This document shows, in pieces, positions 48,458-57,209 of a DNA stretch of 64,000 nucleotides. The notes below the pieces were generated by a model. That model was not told the DNA's origin and ran no database searches. It saw only the letters and a list, made by a program, of their open reading frames with translations. Source of the stretch: DAHUYF01 sp963789275 (GTDB lineage Bacteria > Pseudomonadota > Alphaproteobacteria > ATCC43930 > CGMCC-115725). The position numbers and the translations under genes were made by a program. The stretch's first letter is position 1; every line of letters starts with the position of its first letter. The stretch is from the NCBI GenBank assembly GCA_963789275.1, contig CAWBKF010000047.1, positions 1 through 64,000 of the forward strand, written 5' to 3'.

Positions 48458-49417
48458 ATGATCAGCACGCAAGCGATCGGCCGCCGCGGGTCGCGGCATC
48501 GCCGCCTCCCCGTGGCGCTCTTGGCCGCGGCGCTGCTCTTTGCCGCGGCGGTACCGGCGCTGGCCGAGCGGGCGCAGCAGAGCTTCGCCTCGCCCGAGCA
48601 GGCGGCAGAGGCGCTCTTCGCCGCGGACCAGGCCAATGACAAGGCCGAGCTTTTGAAGATCTTCGGCTCCGGCGGCGGCAAGCTCGTCCGCTCCGGCGAC
48701 CCCGTCGCCGACCGCAATGGCCGCGCCCGCTTCGCCGCGGCCTATGGCGAGATGCACAAGATCGACCCGGAGGGGGCGGACAAAGCGGTCCTGCTGATCG
48801 GCAAGGAGGAATGGCCGTTTCCCATCCCCTTGGTGAAAGCGGGGGACGGCTGGCGCTTTGATACCAAGGCGGGCAGGGAGGAGATCCTCAACCGTCGCAT
48901 CGGCCGCAACGAACTCAACGCCATCGAGGTGTGCCGCGCTTTCGTCGAGGCAGAGCGCGAGTACAAGGCTGGGGATCCCTTGGGTGACGGCACGCACGAC
49001 TACGCCCAGCACTTCATCAGCCGAGCGGACAGGCATGACGGGCTCTATTGGGAGGTCGCGGCCGGCGAGAAGCCGAGCCCGATGGGCCCGCTGGTCGCCA
49101 ATGCGCGCGCCCAGGGCTATGGCGCACGCAAGACCAAGGGCAAGCCCGCGCCCTATCACGGCTATTACTACAAGATCCTGACGCGGCAGGGACCGCACGC
49201 GCCCGGCGGCGCCCAGGACTATGTCGTCGGTGGGCATATGGTCGGCGGCTTTGCGCTGGTGGCGTTCCCGGCGACATACGGCGCCTCGGGGATCATGACC
49301 TTTCTCGTCAACCAGCAAGGCGTGGTCTACCAGCGCAATCTCGGCCGCAACGGTGCCCCGGCGGCGCGCGCCATCACCGAATACGACCCCGATGAGGGCT
49401 GGAAGCCGGTGCCCTAG
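48458..49417 (+). CDS. DUF2950 family exported protein
   Basis: Protein of 319 residues with a signal peptide (HRRLPVALLAAALLFAAAVPALA). The domain begins QQSFASPEQAAEALFAAD and includes NRRIGRNELNAIEVC, DYAQHFISR and a GPHAPGGAQDYVVGGHMVGGFAL region, all typical of DUF2950. DUF3300 and DUF2950 genes are regularly adjacent, as here. An upstream ATG at 48413 overlaps the DUF3300 stop and may be the true start, adding 15 residues. Function unknown. Confidence 0.8.
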   Translation: MISTQAIGRRGSRHRRLPVALLAAALLFAAAVPALAERAQQSFASPEQAAEALFAADQANDKAELLKIFGSGGGKLVRSGDPVADRNGRARFAAAYGEMHKIDPEGADKAVLLIGKEEWPFPIPLVKAGDGWRFDTKAGREEILNRRIGRNELNAIEVCRAFVEAEREYKAGDPLGDGTHDYAQHFISRADRHDGLYWEVAAGEKPSPMGPLVANARAQGYGARKTKGKPAPYHGYYYKILTRQGPHAPGGAQDYVVGGHMVGGFALVAFPATYGASGIMTFLVNQQGVVYQRNLGRNGAPAARAITEYDPDEGWKPVP

Positions 49418-49466
49418 CCGGGCCGGCGGGCTTGACCGCGCGCGGCGTCCTTCGCATCCTCGCGCC

Positions 49467-49646
49467 ATGAGCGATACGCCGAAGCAGCGGCCGCATCAGA
49501 CCGAAGCGAGCAGGAGGGCGGCCGAGCGACGGCAGGAGCGGCTGGCCGCGGCGCTGCGCGCCAATCTGGCCCGGCGCAAGGCGCAGACGCGCGGGCGTGC
49601 CGGCGCTCCCGAGCATGCCGACCCGCGCCCCAAGCCGCGCGGCTGA
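49467..49646 (+). CDS. Small basic hypothetical protein
   Basis: A 59-residue, strongly basic protein (MSDTPKQRPHQTEASRRAAERRQERLAAALRANLARRKAQ in composition). Similar small proteins occur just upstream of murA in related alphaproteobacteria. A DNA/RNA-binding role is possible on charge alone, but nothing specific is known. Confidence 0.55.
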   Translation: MSDTPKQRPHQTEASRRAAERRQERLAAALRANLARRKAQTRGRAGAPEHADPRPKPRG

Positions 49647-49785
49647 GCGCCCTGGCGGCGGCGCTTGAGCGAGGACCGCTCATCCCTTACAACGCCCAGC
49701 GCAGGGCTTTACCATTTTCGCCATAAAGTCGGGTTAGAAGAGGCGTTCCCGGTCGCTTCGATCGTCAGCCCAGGACCTTGAAACC

Positions 49786-51072
49786 ATGGATAGAATTCGC
49801 ATACGCGGCGGCAAGCCCATCAACGGCAAGATCGTTATCGGCGGCGCCAAGAACGCGGCGCTGCCGCTGCTGACCGCAAGCCTGCTCACCGACGAGACGC
49901 TGGTGCTAATGAACTTGCCCCGTCTCGCGGATATCACGACGCTGACGCATCTGCTGGTGCAGCACGGCGTCTCCATCACCATGAACGGCGCCGAGGCCGG
50001 CGAGGAGCGCGGCCACGTGCTCGAGCTCACGGCGCGGCGCATCGCGTCCACCACCGCGCCCTATGATCTCGTGCGCAAGATGCGCGCCTCGGTGCTGGTG
50101 CTGGGGCCGCTGGTCGCGCGCTGCGGCGAGGCGCGGGTGTCGCTGCCGGGCGGCTGCGCCATCGGCACGCGGCCGGTCGATCTGCATCTGAAGGGCCTCG
50201 AGCGGCTGGGCGCGGTGATCGAGCTGCGCCAGGGCTATATCCATGCCTCGGCGCCCAAGGGGCTGGTCGGCAGCGAGATCATCTTCCCGGTCGTCTCGGT
50301 CGGCGCCACCGAGAACCTGATGATGGCGGCGACGCTGGCGGAGGGCGAGACGACGCTGGTCAATGCCGCGCGCGAGCCGGAGATCGTCGATCTCGCGCGC
50401 TGCCTTACGGCGATGGGCGCCGAGATCGACGGCGCCGGCAGCGACCGGATCCGCATCCGCGGCGTGAAGCGCCTGCACGGCGCGCGCCACCGGGTCATCC
50501 CCGACCGCATCGAGACCGGGACCTACATGATGGCGGCGGCGATCACCGGCGGCGCGGTGGAGCTGATCGGCGCCGAGCAGGAGGCGGTTGCCGCCGTGGC
50601 GCGCGCGCTCGAGGGCGCCGGCGTCGAGGTGAGCGAGACGCCGCGGGGCATCCATGTGCGCCGGCGCAACGGCAGGCTCACCGGCGTTGACGTCATGACC
50701 GAGCCCTTCCCCGGCTTTCCCACGGATCTGCAGGCGCAGATGATGGCGGCAATGACCACGGCCGATGGCGCGGCGATGATCACCGAGACCATCTTCGAGA
50801 ACCGCTTCATGCATGTGCCGGAGCTGTGCCGCATGGGCGCCAATATCAACGTGCATGGCGCCTCGGCGATGGTGCGCGGCGTGGCGAAGCTCACCGGGGC
50901 GCCGGTGATGGCGACCGACCTGCGCGCCTCGGTGTCGCTGGTGCTGGCGGGGCTCGCCGCCGAGGGCGAGACGGTGATCAACCGGGTCTATCATCTCGAT
51001 CGCGGCTATGAGCAGCTCGAAGAGAAGCTCGCTGCCTGCGGCGCGGAGATCGAGCGGCTCGTCGGCGACTGA
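49786..51072 (+). CDS. murA: UDP-N-acetylglucosamine 1-carboxyvinyltransferase
   Basis: First committed enzyme of peptidoglycan synthesis (428 residues). It begins MDRIRIRGGKPINGKIVIGGAKNAALP in outline, with the substrate-binding Lys/Asn in AKNAALP. The catalytic cysteine, the fosfomycin target, is Cys124 in LPGGCAIGTRPVD, so fosfomycin sensitivity is expected. The C-terminus contains RASVSLVLAGLAAEG. It heads a cluster with DUF2948, hisG and hisD. Confidence 0.97.
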   Translation: MDRIRIRGGKPINGKIVIGGAKNAALPLLTASLLTDETLVLMNLPRLADITTLTHLLVQHGVSITMNGAEAGEERGHVLELTARRIASTTAPYDLVRKMRASVLVLGPLVARCGEARVSLPGGCAIGTRPVDLHLKGLERLGAVIELRQGYIHASAPKGLVGSEIIFPVVSVGATENLMMAATLAEGETTLVNAAREPEIVDLARCLTAMGAEIDGAGSDRIRIRGVKRLHGARHRVIPDRIETGTYMMAAAITGGAVELIGAEQEAVAAVARALEGAGVEVSETPRGIHVRRRNGRLTGVDVMTEPFPGFPTDLQAQMMAAMTTADGAAMITETIFENRFMHVPELCRMGANINVHGASAMVRGVAKLTGAPVMATDLRASVSLVLAGLAAEGETVINRVYHLDRGYEQLEEKLAACGAEIERLVGD

Positions 51073-51084
51073 AGCGGACACGCG

Positions 51085-51525
51085 ATGACCGATCCGCTGA
51101 AGCTGCGCGCCGAGGATGAGGAGGATCTCGCCGTCATCTCCGCCATCCTGCAGGACGCCCTGGTGGCGGTCGGCGAGATGGCGTGGCTGCCCGAAGAGAA
51201 GCGCTTCGTGCTGGTGGCCAACCGCTTCCGCTGGGAGCCGCCGACAGCAGGGCCGCGCCAGGACGACAACGAGCGGCGCATGTCCGGCCTGCGCATCGAT
51301 GGCGTGATCTCGGTGCAGCGGCGCGGCTTCACGCCGCGCGACAGCGAGCGGCTGCTGGTGCTGTTGGCGATCCGGCCGGAGGCGGGGGCGCTGTTCCTCG
51401 ACTTCGCCGGCGGCAGCAGCATCCGCCTGGAAGTCGAGCGCATCCTGTGCCATTTAGATGATTTGGGTGAGCCGTGGCCGACCCGCTGGCGGCCACGGCA
51501 TCCCGTCGAGGACGACGCCGGCTGA
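51085..51525 (+). CDS. DUF2948 family protein
   Basis: A 146-residue protein of the alphaproteobacterial DUF2948 family. It starts LKLRAEDEEDLAVISAILQDALV and contains RFVLVANRFRWE and LFLDFAGGSSIRLEVERI. It is located between murA (12 bp upstream) and hisG, the conserved position for this family. Function unknown; the gene neighbourhood is the main evidence beyond the family match. Confidence 0.85.
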   Translation: MTDPLKLRAEDEEDLAVISAILQDALVAVGEMAWLPEEKRFVLVANRFRWEPPTAGPRQDDNERRMSGLRIDGVISVQRRGFTPRDSERLLVLLAIRPEAGALFLDFAGGSSIRLEVERILCHLDDLGEPWPTRWRPRHPVEDDAG

Positions 51526-51554
51526 TCCGCTGGTGGGGTCATTGGGAGAGTGCA

Positions 51555-52217
51555 TTGCGCGGTAACGAGACGCTGGTTTTGGCGCTGCCCAAGGGGCGCA
51601 TCCTGGGCGAGGTGATCCCGCTGGTGCGTCGCGCCGGGATCGAGATCGAACCGGCCTTCGACGATCCGGAGGAGCGGCAGCTGCGCTTCGCCACGAACCA
51701 TCCCGGGCTCGACGTCATCCGCGTGCGCAATTTCGACGTCGCCACCTTCGTCGCGTTCGGCGCGGCGCATCTCGGTGTCGCCGGCAACGACGTGCTCATG
51801 GAGTTCGATTATCCCGAGATCTATGCGCCGCTGGATCTCAGGGTCGGCCGCTGCCGGCTGGTCGTCGCCGCGCCGGCCGAAGATGCCGGGCGCGACGATC
51901 CCTCGCGCTGGAGCCATGTGCGCATCGCCACCAAATATCCCGAGATCACCCGCCGGCACTTCGCTCAGCGCGGCGTGCAGGCGGAATGCATCAAGCTCAA
52001 CGGCGCGATGGAGCTGGCGCCCAGCATGGGCTTGAGCCGGCAGATCGTCGATCTCGTGCAGACGGGCTCGACGCTGCGCGCCAACGGCCTGGTCGAGATC
52101 GAGCGCATCGCCGATATCACGTCGCGCTTCATCGTCAACCGCGCCGCCCTCAAGACGCGCGCCGAGGAAGTGACGGGCTGGCTCGAGCGGTTCCGCGAGG
52201 CCGCCGATGCCGCTTAG
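51555..52217 (+). CDS. hisG: ATP phosphoribosyltransferase, short form
   Basis: First enzyme of histidine biosynthesis. The TTG start at 51555 is chosen for its GGGAGAG upstream and because the protein then begins RGNETLVLALPKGRILGEV. It has 220 residues, the short HisG form, which normally needs the regulatory partner HisZ; no hisZ is in the window. The PRPP-binding segment VDLVQTGSTLRANGL is present. hisD overlaps its end by 11 bp. Confidence 0.92.
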   Translation: MRGNETLVLALPKGRILGEVIPLVRRAGIEIEPAFDDPEERQLRFATNHPGLDVIRVRNFDVATFVAFGAAHLGVAGNDVLMEFDYPEIYAPLDLRVGRCRLVVAAPAEDAGRDDPSRWSHVRIATKYPEITRRHFAQRGVQAECIKLNGAMELAPSMGLSRQIVDLVQTGSTLRANGLVEIERIADITSRFIVNRAALKTRAEEVTGWLERFREAADAA

Positions 52218-53511
52218 GCTCGCCGCGCGGTCACGCAGCTTCGCCCGGGATTTCGCCGCCCTCCTCGACGCCAAGCGCGAGGCGGAGGCGGATGTCGACG
52301 AAGCGGTCGCCGCCATCCTCGCCGATGTAAGAGCGCGCGGCGACGCGGCGGTGATCGATTATACCAAGCGCTTCGATCACCTCGACCTCACGCCCGAGAC
52401 GCTGCGCATTCCCGCCGGCGACATCGCCGCCGCAGCGCAATCCTGTCCCGCCGCGACGCTGGCGGCGCTGCGGCTCGCGGCGGAGCGCATCGAAGCCTAT
52501 CACCGGCGGCAGATCCCCGAGGATTTCTCCTATAGCGACGCGGCTGGCGTAAAGCTCGGCTCGCGCTGGCGGGCGCTTGCCGCGGTCGGGCTCTACGTTC
52601 CGGGCGGCACTGCGGCCTATCCCTCGTCGGTGCTGATGAACGCGATCCCCGCCAAGGTGGCCGGGGTGGAGCGGCTGGTCATGGTGGTGCCGGCGCCGCG
52701 CGGCGTGCTCAACCCGCTGGTGCTGGCGGCGGCCGAGCTTGCCGGCATCGGCGAGATCTATCGCATCGGCGGCGCGCAGGCGGTGGGCGCGCTCGCCTAT
52801 GGCACCGCCAGCATCGCCGCGGTCGACAAGATCGTCGGGCCCGGCAATGCCTATGTCGCGGCGGCAAAGCGCCGCGTCTTCGGCACGGTCGGCATCGACA
52901 TGATCGCGGGGCCGTCGGAGATCCTGGTCGTCGCGGACCGGCGCAACGACCCCGCCTGGATCGCCGCCGATCTCCTGTCGCAGGCCGAGCACGACACCGC
53001 GGCGCAGGCGATCCTGATCACCGATGACGAGCCTTTCGCCGATGCGGTGGCAAGCGCGGTCGAGGCGCATCTCGCGGTGCTGCCGCGGCAGTCGATCGCC
53101 GGCGAGAGCTGGCGCGCGCATGGCGCGATCATCATCGTCGGCGGCTGGGACGAGGCGGTGACGCTGGTCGATCGTCTGGCGCCGGAGCATCTCGAGCTGG
53201 CGCTGGATGATGCCGAAGGCTTTGCCGCCAAGGTGCGCCATGCCGGCGCCATCTTCCTCGGCCGCTACACGCCCGAGGCGGTCGGAGATTATGTCGGCGG
53301 CCCCAATCACGTGCTGCCGACGGCGCGCAGCGCGCGGTTCTCGTCGGGACTGGGCGTGCTCGATTTCATGAAGCGCACCTCGCTGCTGGCCTGCGATGCC
53401 GAGAGCCTCAAAGCGATCGGGCCGGCCGCGCTGACGCTCGCCCGGGCCGAGGGCCTCGACGCGCATGCGTTGTCGATCGCGCTGCGGCTGAACCTGCCGC
53501 GCCAAGGCTGA
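52207..53511 (+). CDS. hisD: Histidinol dehydrogenase
   Basis: Zinc-dependent enzyme of 434 residues catalysing the last two steps of histidine synthesis. Landmarks are LYVPGGTAAYPSSVLMNAIPA, KIVGPGNAYVAAAKR, the zinc/catalytic region LSQAEHDTAAQAIL and the C-terminal GGPNHVLPTARSARFSSGL. Length is normal. The start overlaps hisG and the stop overlaps the UPF0262 gene by one base (TGATG), so all are translationally linked. Confidence 0.97.
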   Translation: MPLRLAARSRSFARDFAALLDAKREAEADVDEAVAAILADVRARGDAAVIDYTKRFDHLDLTPETLRIPAGDIAAAAQSCPAATLAALRLAAERIEAYHRRQIPEDFSYSDAAGVKLGSRWRALAAVGLYVPGGTAAYPSSVLMNAIPAKVAGVERLVMVVPAPRGVLNPLVLAAAELAGIGEIYRIGGAQAVGALAYGTASIAAVDKIVGPGNAYVAAAKRRVFGTVGIDMIAGPSEILVVADRRNDPAWIAADLLSQAEHDTAAQAILITDDEPFADAVASAVEAHLAVLPRQSIAGESWRAHGAIIIVGGWDEAVTLVDRLAPEHLELALDDAEGFAAKVRHAGAIFLGRYTPEAVGDYVGGPNHVLPTARSARFSSGLGVLDFMKRTSLLACDAESLKAIGPAALTLARAEGLDAHALSIALRLNLPRQG

Positions 53512-53987
53512 TGGCGGGGACCGACCAGCGCGTCGTCAGGATCACTCTCGACGAGCGGTCGGTCGTGCGCCGCAATGCCGATATCGAGCATGAGCGCGCC
53601 GTCGCGATCTTCGATCTCCTCGAGGAGAACAGCTTCATCCTGGCCGGCGGGACCCCTGGCCCGTTCCACCTCACGCTCGGCATCGAGGAAAACCGCCTGG
53701 TGCTCGACATCCGCTCCACCGCGGACGAGCCGGTCGATCGCCTGCTGATGCCGCTGACGCCGTTCCGCAGCATCGTCAAAGATTATTTCCTGGTGTGCGA
53801 GAGCTATTTCAACGCCATCCGCACCGCGAGCCCGTCGCGCATCGAGGCGATCGACATGGGGCGCCGGGCGCTGCACAACGAAGGCTCGGAGCTGCTGCGC
53901 GAGCGGCTGGCGGAACGGGTGACGGTCGACCTCAACACCGCGCGGCGCCTGTTCACGCTGCTGTGCGTGCTCCACATCCGGGCGTGA
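53511..53987 (+). CDS. UPF0262 family protein
   Basis: A 158-residue protein of the alphaproteobacterial UPF0262 family, recognised by VRITLDERSVVRRNADIEHERAVAI and PFHLTLGIEENRLVLDI in outline and by its fixed position after hisD. The C-terminal half ends with RLFTLLCVLHIRA. No biochemical role is known. Confidence 0.9.
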   Translation: MAGTDQRVVRITLDERSVVRRNADIEHERAVAIFDLLEENSFILAGGTPGPFHLTLGIEENRLVLDIRSTADEPVDRLLMPLTPFRSIVKDYFLVCESYFNAIRTASPSRIEAIDMGRRALHNEGSELLRERLAERVTVDLNTARRLFTLLCVLHIRA

Positions 53988-53994
53988 GCGGGCT

Positions 53995-54438
53995 ATGGCG
54001 CGGCTGCCGTCGAGCGTGCTCTTCGCCTGCACCTTCAATGCCATCCGCTCGCCGATGGCGGAGGCGCTGCTGAAGCACCTCCATGGCCGGCACATCTATG
54101 TCGATAGCGTCGGCGTGCGCGAGGCCGAGATCGATCCCTTCGCGGTCGCGGTGATGGACGAGATCGGCATCGATATCGGCAAGCACCGCGCCAAGACCTT
54201 CGACGATCTCGAGGATACCTCTTTCGATCTCGTGATCTCGCTCTCGCCCGAGGCGCAGCATTCGGCGGTCGAGCTCACCCGCACCATGGCCTGCGACGTC
54301 GAGTTCTGGCCAGTGCTCGATGCCACCGCCGTCGAGGGCAGCCGCGAGGAGATGCTGACGGCCTACCGGCTGGTGCGGGACCATCTGAGAAAGCGCATCC
54401 TGGAGCGGTTTCCGCTGGCGCCGGGACGCGGCGGATAG
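53995..54438 (+). CDS. Low-molecular-weight protein-tyrosine phosphatase family protein
   Basis: A 147-residue phosphatase/arsenate-reductase-fold protein. The phosphate-binding loop C-x5-R is CTFNAIRS (Cys12, Arg18). The usual general-acid loop (DP) is not obvious; WPVLDATAVEG is at the expected place, so activity is less certain. It follows the UPF0262 gene by 7 bp, a conserved alphaproteobacterial pair. An arsenate reductase role is possible but unsupported by context. Confidence 0.82.
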   Translation: MARLPSSVLFACTFNAIRSPMAEALLKHLHGRHIYVDSVGVREAEIDPFAVAVMDEIGIDIGKHRAKTFDDLEDTSFDLVISLSPEAQHSAVELTRTMACDVEFWPVLDATAVEGSREEMLTAYRLVRDHLRKRILERFPLAPGRGG

Positions 54439-54534
54439 CCTGCCGCTATAGCCTCTTGACCCGCCGCCCGCGCCCCACGATCTTGGGGCGGCTTTGGACC
54501 TGCTTCGGGCGGGATTGAACCCACAGGCGAGGGA

Positions 54535-54753
54535 ATGGCGAAAGAAGACCTGATCGAATTCTCCGGAACGGTGACCGAGCTGCTGCCCAACGCCATGTTC
54601 AGGGTGAAGCTCGACAACGACCATGAAGTGCTGGCGCATACCTCCGGCAAGATGCGCAAGAACCGCATCCGCGTGCTGGCGGGCGACAGGGTCAATGTCG
54701 AGATGACCCCCTATGACCTGACCAAGGGCCGCATCACCTTCCGCTTCAAATAG
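54535..54753 (+). CDS. infA: Translation initiation factor IF-1
   Basis: A 72-residue S1-like OB-fold protein. It begins MAKEDLIEFSGTVTELLPNA and includes VLAHTSGKMRKNRIRVLAGD in outline, ending GRITFRFK. Length and sequence are standard for IF-1. A 7-bp GC hairpin sits in its leader (54471-54477 with 54484-54490). Confidence 0.98.
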   Translation: MAKEDLIEFSGTVTELLPNAMFRVKLDNDHEVLAHTSGKMRKNRIRVLAGDRVNVEMTPYDLTKGRITFRFK

Positions 54754-54774
54754 CCGCGGTCGGGCCGGCCCACC

Positions 54775-55380
54775 GTGCCTGACCAGTGCCTGGTGCTGGC
54801 GTCGGCGTCGCCACGCCGCCTCGACCTCCTGAGCCAGATCGCTCTCGGCCCCGATGCCGTCGATCCCGCCGGTATCGATGAGACGCCGCTCGAGCGCGAG
54901 CTGCCGGCGCGCCATGCGCTGCGTCTTGCCGAGGCCAAGGCGCGTGCGGTGGCGGCACGCCATCCCGGCGCCTTCGTGCTGGGCGCCGACACCGTCGTCG
55001 CCTGCGGCCGGCGCATCCTGCCGAAGGCGCTCGATGCCGCGACGGCGCGGCGCTGCCTGGCGCTGCTGTCAGGACGGCGCCATCGCGTCCATGGCGGCAT
55101 CGCGCTGATGCTGCCCGATGGGCGCTTGGTGAGCCGACGGGTCGAGACGGCGGTGATCTTCAAGCGGCTCGACGCGGCCGAGATCGAGGACTACATCGCC
55201 AGCGGCGAATGGCGCGACAAGGCGGGCGGCTACGCCATCCAGGGCCTCGCCGCGCGCTTCATCCGCGGGGTGATCGGCTCATACTCCAACGTCGTGGGCC
55301 TGCCGCTGTTCGAGACGGCAGGATTGCTGGCCGGGCATGGCTTCGAGCGCGCGCGGCGCCTGCCGCCGGCGCCGCCGTGA
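54775..55380 (+). CDS. maf: Maf-family nucleoside triphosphate pyrophosphatase
   Basis: Nucleotide pyrophosphatase of 201 residues that clears non-canonical nucleotides. It starts with GTG at 54775 (QCLVLASASPRRLDLL). The catalytic segment is VLGADTVVACG, and later WRDKAGGYAIQGLAARF with the conserved Lys. The stop overlaps the GTG of the ribonuclease G gene. Confidence 0.93.
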   Translation: MPDQCLVLASASPRRLDLLSQIALGPDAVDPAGIDETPLERELPARHALRLAEAKARAVAARHPGAFVLGADTVVACGRRILPKALDAATARRCLALLSGRRHRVHGGIALMLPDGRLVSRRVETAVIFKRLDAAEIEDYIASGEWRDKAGGYAIQGLAARFIRGVIGSYSNVVGLPLFETAGLLAGHGFERARRLPPAPP

Positions 55381-56784
55381 GAAGCGAGCTGCTGATCGCG
55401 TGCTCGCCGGGCGAGCTCTGGGCGGCGCTGGTCGAGGATGGGGATCTCACCGCGTTGCGCGTGCTGCGCGCCGGCGCCGCGGCGCGGGCCGGCGAAGTCT
55501 TTCTCGGCCGGGTGGTGGCGCTGAAGCCGGAGCTGCCGGCGGCGCTGGTCGATATCGGCCTCGACCGCGCCGGTTTTCTCAGCGCCGAGGATATCGGCTC
55601 GAGCACCGGCCTTGCCGGCTTGCACGAGGGTCAGGCGGTGATCGTGCAAGTGACCAAGGAAGCGCGCGGCGACAAGGCGACGGGTCTCTCGACGCGCCTG
55701 CGGCTTGCCGGGCGCCTCCTCGACCTGATGCCGGCGCGGCCGGACATCGGCGCGCACAAGCTGCTCGGCGCCGAGGAGCGCGAGCGGCTCGTCGCTCTGC
55801 TCGGCGCGATCGCGCAACCGGGCGAGGGCTTCCTGCTGCGCCAGGCCGCGTCCGGCGCCGCGGCGGTGACGCTGCAGCAGGAGGCCGAAGCGCTGCGCGC
55901 GCGCTGGCGCAAGATCGAGGCGGAAGGCCGCGCCGCCGCTGCGCCGCGGCGGCTCGAGGACAGCGTAAGCCCGGTGGTGCTCGCGTTGGAAGAATTCGCG
56001 CCGGCTTTGCCGGACGCGATCGTCCTCGATGATGGCACGGCGCTTGCCGAAGCGCGGGCCTGGCTCGCGCGCCATCATCCCGATCTCGCCGAGCGCCTCA
56101 GCCTCTATCGCGGGACGGCGCCGCTGTTCGATGAGCGCGGCATCGCCGGCGATGTCGCGGCGGTGCTCGCGCCCTATGTCGCGTTGGCGGCGCGGCGGCG
56201 GGATCACCATCGAGCAGACCGCCGCGGCGACGATGATCGATGTCGATATGGGCGGCGCCGGCGGTCGCGGCCGTGACGCCGAGCGCGCCATCCTCGACGC
56301 CAATCTCGCGGCGGCGACGGAAGTCGCGCGCCAGATCCGGCTGCGCGGCATTGCCGGCCCGATCGTCGTGGATTTCATCGGCATGCGGCGGCGCGAGCAG
56401 CGCGAGCGCGTACGCGAGGCGCTGGCGGCGGCCGTCGACGCCGATGTCGAGCTGCTCGGCTGGACGCGGCTCGGCCATCTCGAGCTCGTGCGCAAGCGCC
56501 GGCAGGCGCCGCTGGCGGAGCTGCTGTTCGAGCGCGCGCCGGATGGCGGCCGGGTCAAGACGCCGCTGACGGTGGCGCTCGAGGCGGTGCGGGCGATGGC
56601 CAATGCTGCGGCAGCGGCGCCGCCGCGCGCTCCGGTGCTCCATCTTCATCCCGAGGTGGCGGCGGCGCTCGACGGGCCGGGAGCGGCGGCACGCCAGGAG
56701 CTGGAACAGCGGCTCGGCAGGCCGGTCGCCGTCATCAACGAGCCGGGGCGTGCGCGCGAGACTTTCGAGATCCGCCTTGGCTGA
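55377..56784 (+). CDS. rng: Ribonuclease G/E family protein (single-base frameshift near 56192)
   Basis: Endoribonuclease for rRNA and mRNA processing. The N-terminal S1 part is EVFLGRVVALKPELPAALVDIG and RAGFLSAEDIG. The frame breaks at GGCGGCGCGGCGGCGGG (56187-56201), where one extra base in a repeat is likely. It resumes with GGGITIEQTAAATMIDVDMGG, which carries the first catalytic Asp, and VVDFIGM with the second. The corrected length is about 468 residues. The zinc-link CPxCxG of E. coli RNase E/G is not visible. GTG start at 55377 overlaps maf. Confidence 0.88.
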
Positions 56785-56799
56785 GCTAAATTGGCGCCC

Positions 56800-56991
56800 A
56801 TGAGCGAGACTGATCCCAGCAGCCGCGGTCGGGCTTGCCCGATCTGCGGCAAGCCGGAAGATGCGGCGCATCGGCCCTTCTGCTCGAAGCGGTGTGCGCT
56901 CCTCGATCTCGGCCGCTGGCTCGGCGGCGACTACCGGCTTCCGACCAGTGAAACGCTGGAGGATGCGCCTCCGGAAGACGAGGACAGCTAG
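56800..56991 (+). CDS. yacG: DNA gyrase inhibitor YacG
   Basis: A 63-residue zinc-finger protein. Zinc cysteines are Cys13 and Cys16 (CPICGKP) and Cys28 and Cys32 (FCSKRCALLDLGRWL), the YacG signature. YacG binds GyrB and inhibits gyrase. The ATG at 56800 is preferred over TTG 56791. It follows rng by 15 bp and precedes tRNA-Phe. Confidence 0.93.
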   Translation: MSETDPSSRGRACPICGKPEDAAHRPFCSKRCALLDLGRWLGGDYRLPTSETLEDAPPEDEDS

Positions 56992-57052
56992 CGGCCGGAG
57001 GCTGGACAGGGCAGGGCGTTTCTGGCATAAGCCTGCGCCCGCTCGGCACGGG

Positions 57053-57128
57053 GCCCAGGTAGCTCAGTTGGTAGAGCACGTGACTGAAAATCACGGTGTC
57101 GGTGGTTCGATTCCGCCCCTGGGCACCA
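57053..57128 (+). tRNA. tRNA-Phe (anticodon GAA); island attachment site
   Basis: 76-nt cloverleaf with encoded CCA. The acceptor GCCCAGG pairs with CCTGGGC, the D-arm is AGCTCAGTTGGTAGAGC, the anticodon loop CTGAAAA gives GAA, and the T-arm is GGTGGTTCGATTCCGCC. A tyrosine integrase gene starts its 3' end only 82 bp away and points at the tRNA, so the tRNA 3' end is the likely attachment core. Confidence 0.97.
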
Positions 57129-57209
57129 TTCTAAAACACGCTTCAGAAAAATCAGTTGGTTAGAGAGCGAATTGGTCCCACCGGCGAGAATCGCGGTGCA
57201 AAGTGGGAC

